A stretch of DNA of 64,000 nt from Peptoniphilus ovalis (GTDB lineage: Bacteria > Bacillota > Clostridia > Tissierellales > Peptoniphilaceae). The position numbers and the translations under genes are program-made. The stretch's first letter is position 1. Each line of letters opens with the position of its first letter. Positions 63,528-64,000 of this stretch are shown piece after piece. The DNA lies in assembly GCF_018919265.1 (NCBI RefSeq), contig NZ_JAHLQO010000004.1:1-64000 (forward strand). The letters run 5' to 3'. Below the pieces are notes generated by a model that did no database searches, had not been told where the DNA came from, and saw only the letters and a list, made by a program, of their open reading frames with translations.

Positions 63528-64000
63528 TTATCTCTTATTTGAATTTCTCCAAATATTCATTTTTTCTGCTTCTTTAATTAAATCATCTCTAAATTCTGGT
63601 GCAGCAAGGTTAATTATTCCTTCTGCTCTTTGCCATGTTGACATTCCTTTACAGTTAAATTTACCGTGTTCTGTTACAATCCAATGTGTATTTGGTCTTG
63701 CAGCAGTTATTGCAGAGAATGTTTCGAAATTAGGAACTATTCTAGATTCATCTTTTCCAGTTTTCTTATTGTGGAATTTTGATGATAGACAGATAAATGA
63801 TTTTCCACCTTTAGATAAATAAGCTCCAAGCACGAAGTCAAGTTGTCCACCTGCTCCAGAGATGTGTTTTAATCCTGAAGATTCAGAACTTACTTGTCCA
63901 AATAAGTCAATATTTACTGCGTTGTTAATTGATACAAAGTTATCAAGTTGAGCAATAACCCTTGCATCATTTGTATAAGATACTGGTGCAGCCATACAAT
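63528..64000 (-). CDS. Acetyl-CoA hydrolase/CoA-transferase, C-terminal part (cut by window edge)
   Basis: The last about 157 residues of a CoA-transferase of the acetyl-CoA hydrolase/4-hydroxybutyrate or butyryl-CoA:acetate CoA-transferase group. Visible family segments are [47 protein letters not shown] and [20 protein letters not shown]. The frame runs past the window edge (the codon before the first Met reads Cys), so the true start and the catalytic Glu are outside. A role in butyrate or acetate formation is likely, but the acyl substrate cannot be set from this part. Confidence 0.88.
   Translation of the reverse strand, partial: CMAAPVSYTNDARVIAQLDNFVSINNAVNIDLFGQVSSESSGLKHISGAGGQLDFVLGAYLSKGGKSFICLSSKFHNKKTGKDESRIVPNFETFSAITAARPNTHWIVTEHGKFNCKGMSTWQRAEGIINLAAPEFRDDLIKEAEKMNIWRNSNKR

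Noticed and set aside
1-64000. CRISPR arrays, tRNA/rRNA genes, prophage, replication origin
   Set aside because: I read for regular direct repeats, tRNA-like cloverleaf ends and phage structural genes and saw none. The only mobile element is the IS30 fragment at the left edge.

Overview
The window is about 30% G+C by eye, with ATG/TTG/GTG starts, strong AGGAGG-type ribosome sites, T-box leaders and Firmicutes-type gene sets (dnaX-ybaB-recR, znuACB-zur, yhaO/yhaN-like, type II tdk, cvfB). A C-terminal piece of an acetyl-CoA hydrolase/butyrate-type CoA-transferase and a PEP synthase suggest a fermentative anaerobe. My best guess is a Gram-positive anaerobic coccus of the Tissierellia/Peptoniphilaceae type (Anaerococcus, Peptoniphilus, Finegoldia and relatives). 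The genus is inference. No rRNA, tRNA, CRISPR array, prophage or replication origin was seen.

Layout. 1-650: the 3' part of an IS30-type element whose transposase carries an in-frame stop. 722-4279: a BMP-family nucleoside-binding lipoprotein and PEP synthase. 4334-8819: a four-gene unit of SbcD/YhaO-like nuclease, YhaN-like coiled-coil ATPase, small metallophosphoesterase and CYTH protein. 8887-12500: ybaK, phosphohexomutase, a degenerate PfkB-like protein and an isochorismatase-like hydrolase. 12589-15576: zinc uptake (znuA, znuC, znuB) divergent from a Fur/Zur regulator, with a candidate operator between them. 15750-21722: a cation/amino-acid antiporter, ftsH, and dnaX-ybaB-recR. 21888-24646: a small lipoprotein, a zinc-ribbon membrane protein and a GNAT-like protein. 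24748-30702: the methionine region, in which two AUG-specifier T-boxes control metY and a gene fusing homoserine O-acetyltransferase (MetA) to an aspartokinase catalytic domain without ACT domains. Between these lie HIRAN, J-domain-like and GIY-YIG/UVR proteins. 30708-33019: an AAA ATPase and a HerA-like ATPase. 33130-37828: trpDCFBA under a UGG-specifier T-box, without trpE/trpG. 37846-46259: yaaA, pepC, a large secreted subtilase, a cytosine-deaminase-like enzyme and an MFS transporter. 46731-56713: a YwaF-like membrane protein, rlmD, cvfB, an aromatic-acid-exporter-like protein, VanW, nth, DUF503, thioesterase, psuG and psuK. 56821-61055: TPR, map, MATE, ppiB, tdk. 61152-64000: a radical SAM protein, a second MATE transporter and a partial CoA-transferase.

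How the genes work together. MetA-AK would supply both the first step of the aspartate pathway and the acetylation of homoserine, and MetY would convert O-acetylhomoserine with sulfide to homocysteine. Both genes carry similar methionine T-boxes, so one uncharged-tRNA signal would raise both. The trp genes start at anthranilate phosphoribosyltransferase, so anthranilate must be made elsewhere or taken up. Nucleoside salvage recurs (BMP protein, cytosine deaminase, PsuK/PsuG, Tdk).

Most of the window is ordinary core genome. The strongest candidates for something undescribed are the MetA-aspartokinase fusion, the trpEG-less T-box operon, the degenerate PfkB protein, the znuC gene without a standard start codon, and the HIRAN/J-domain pair.
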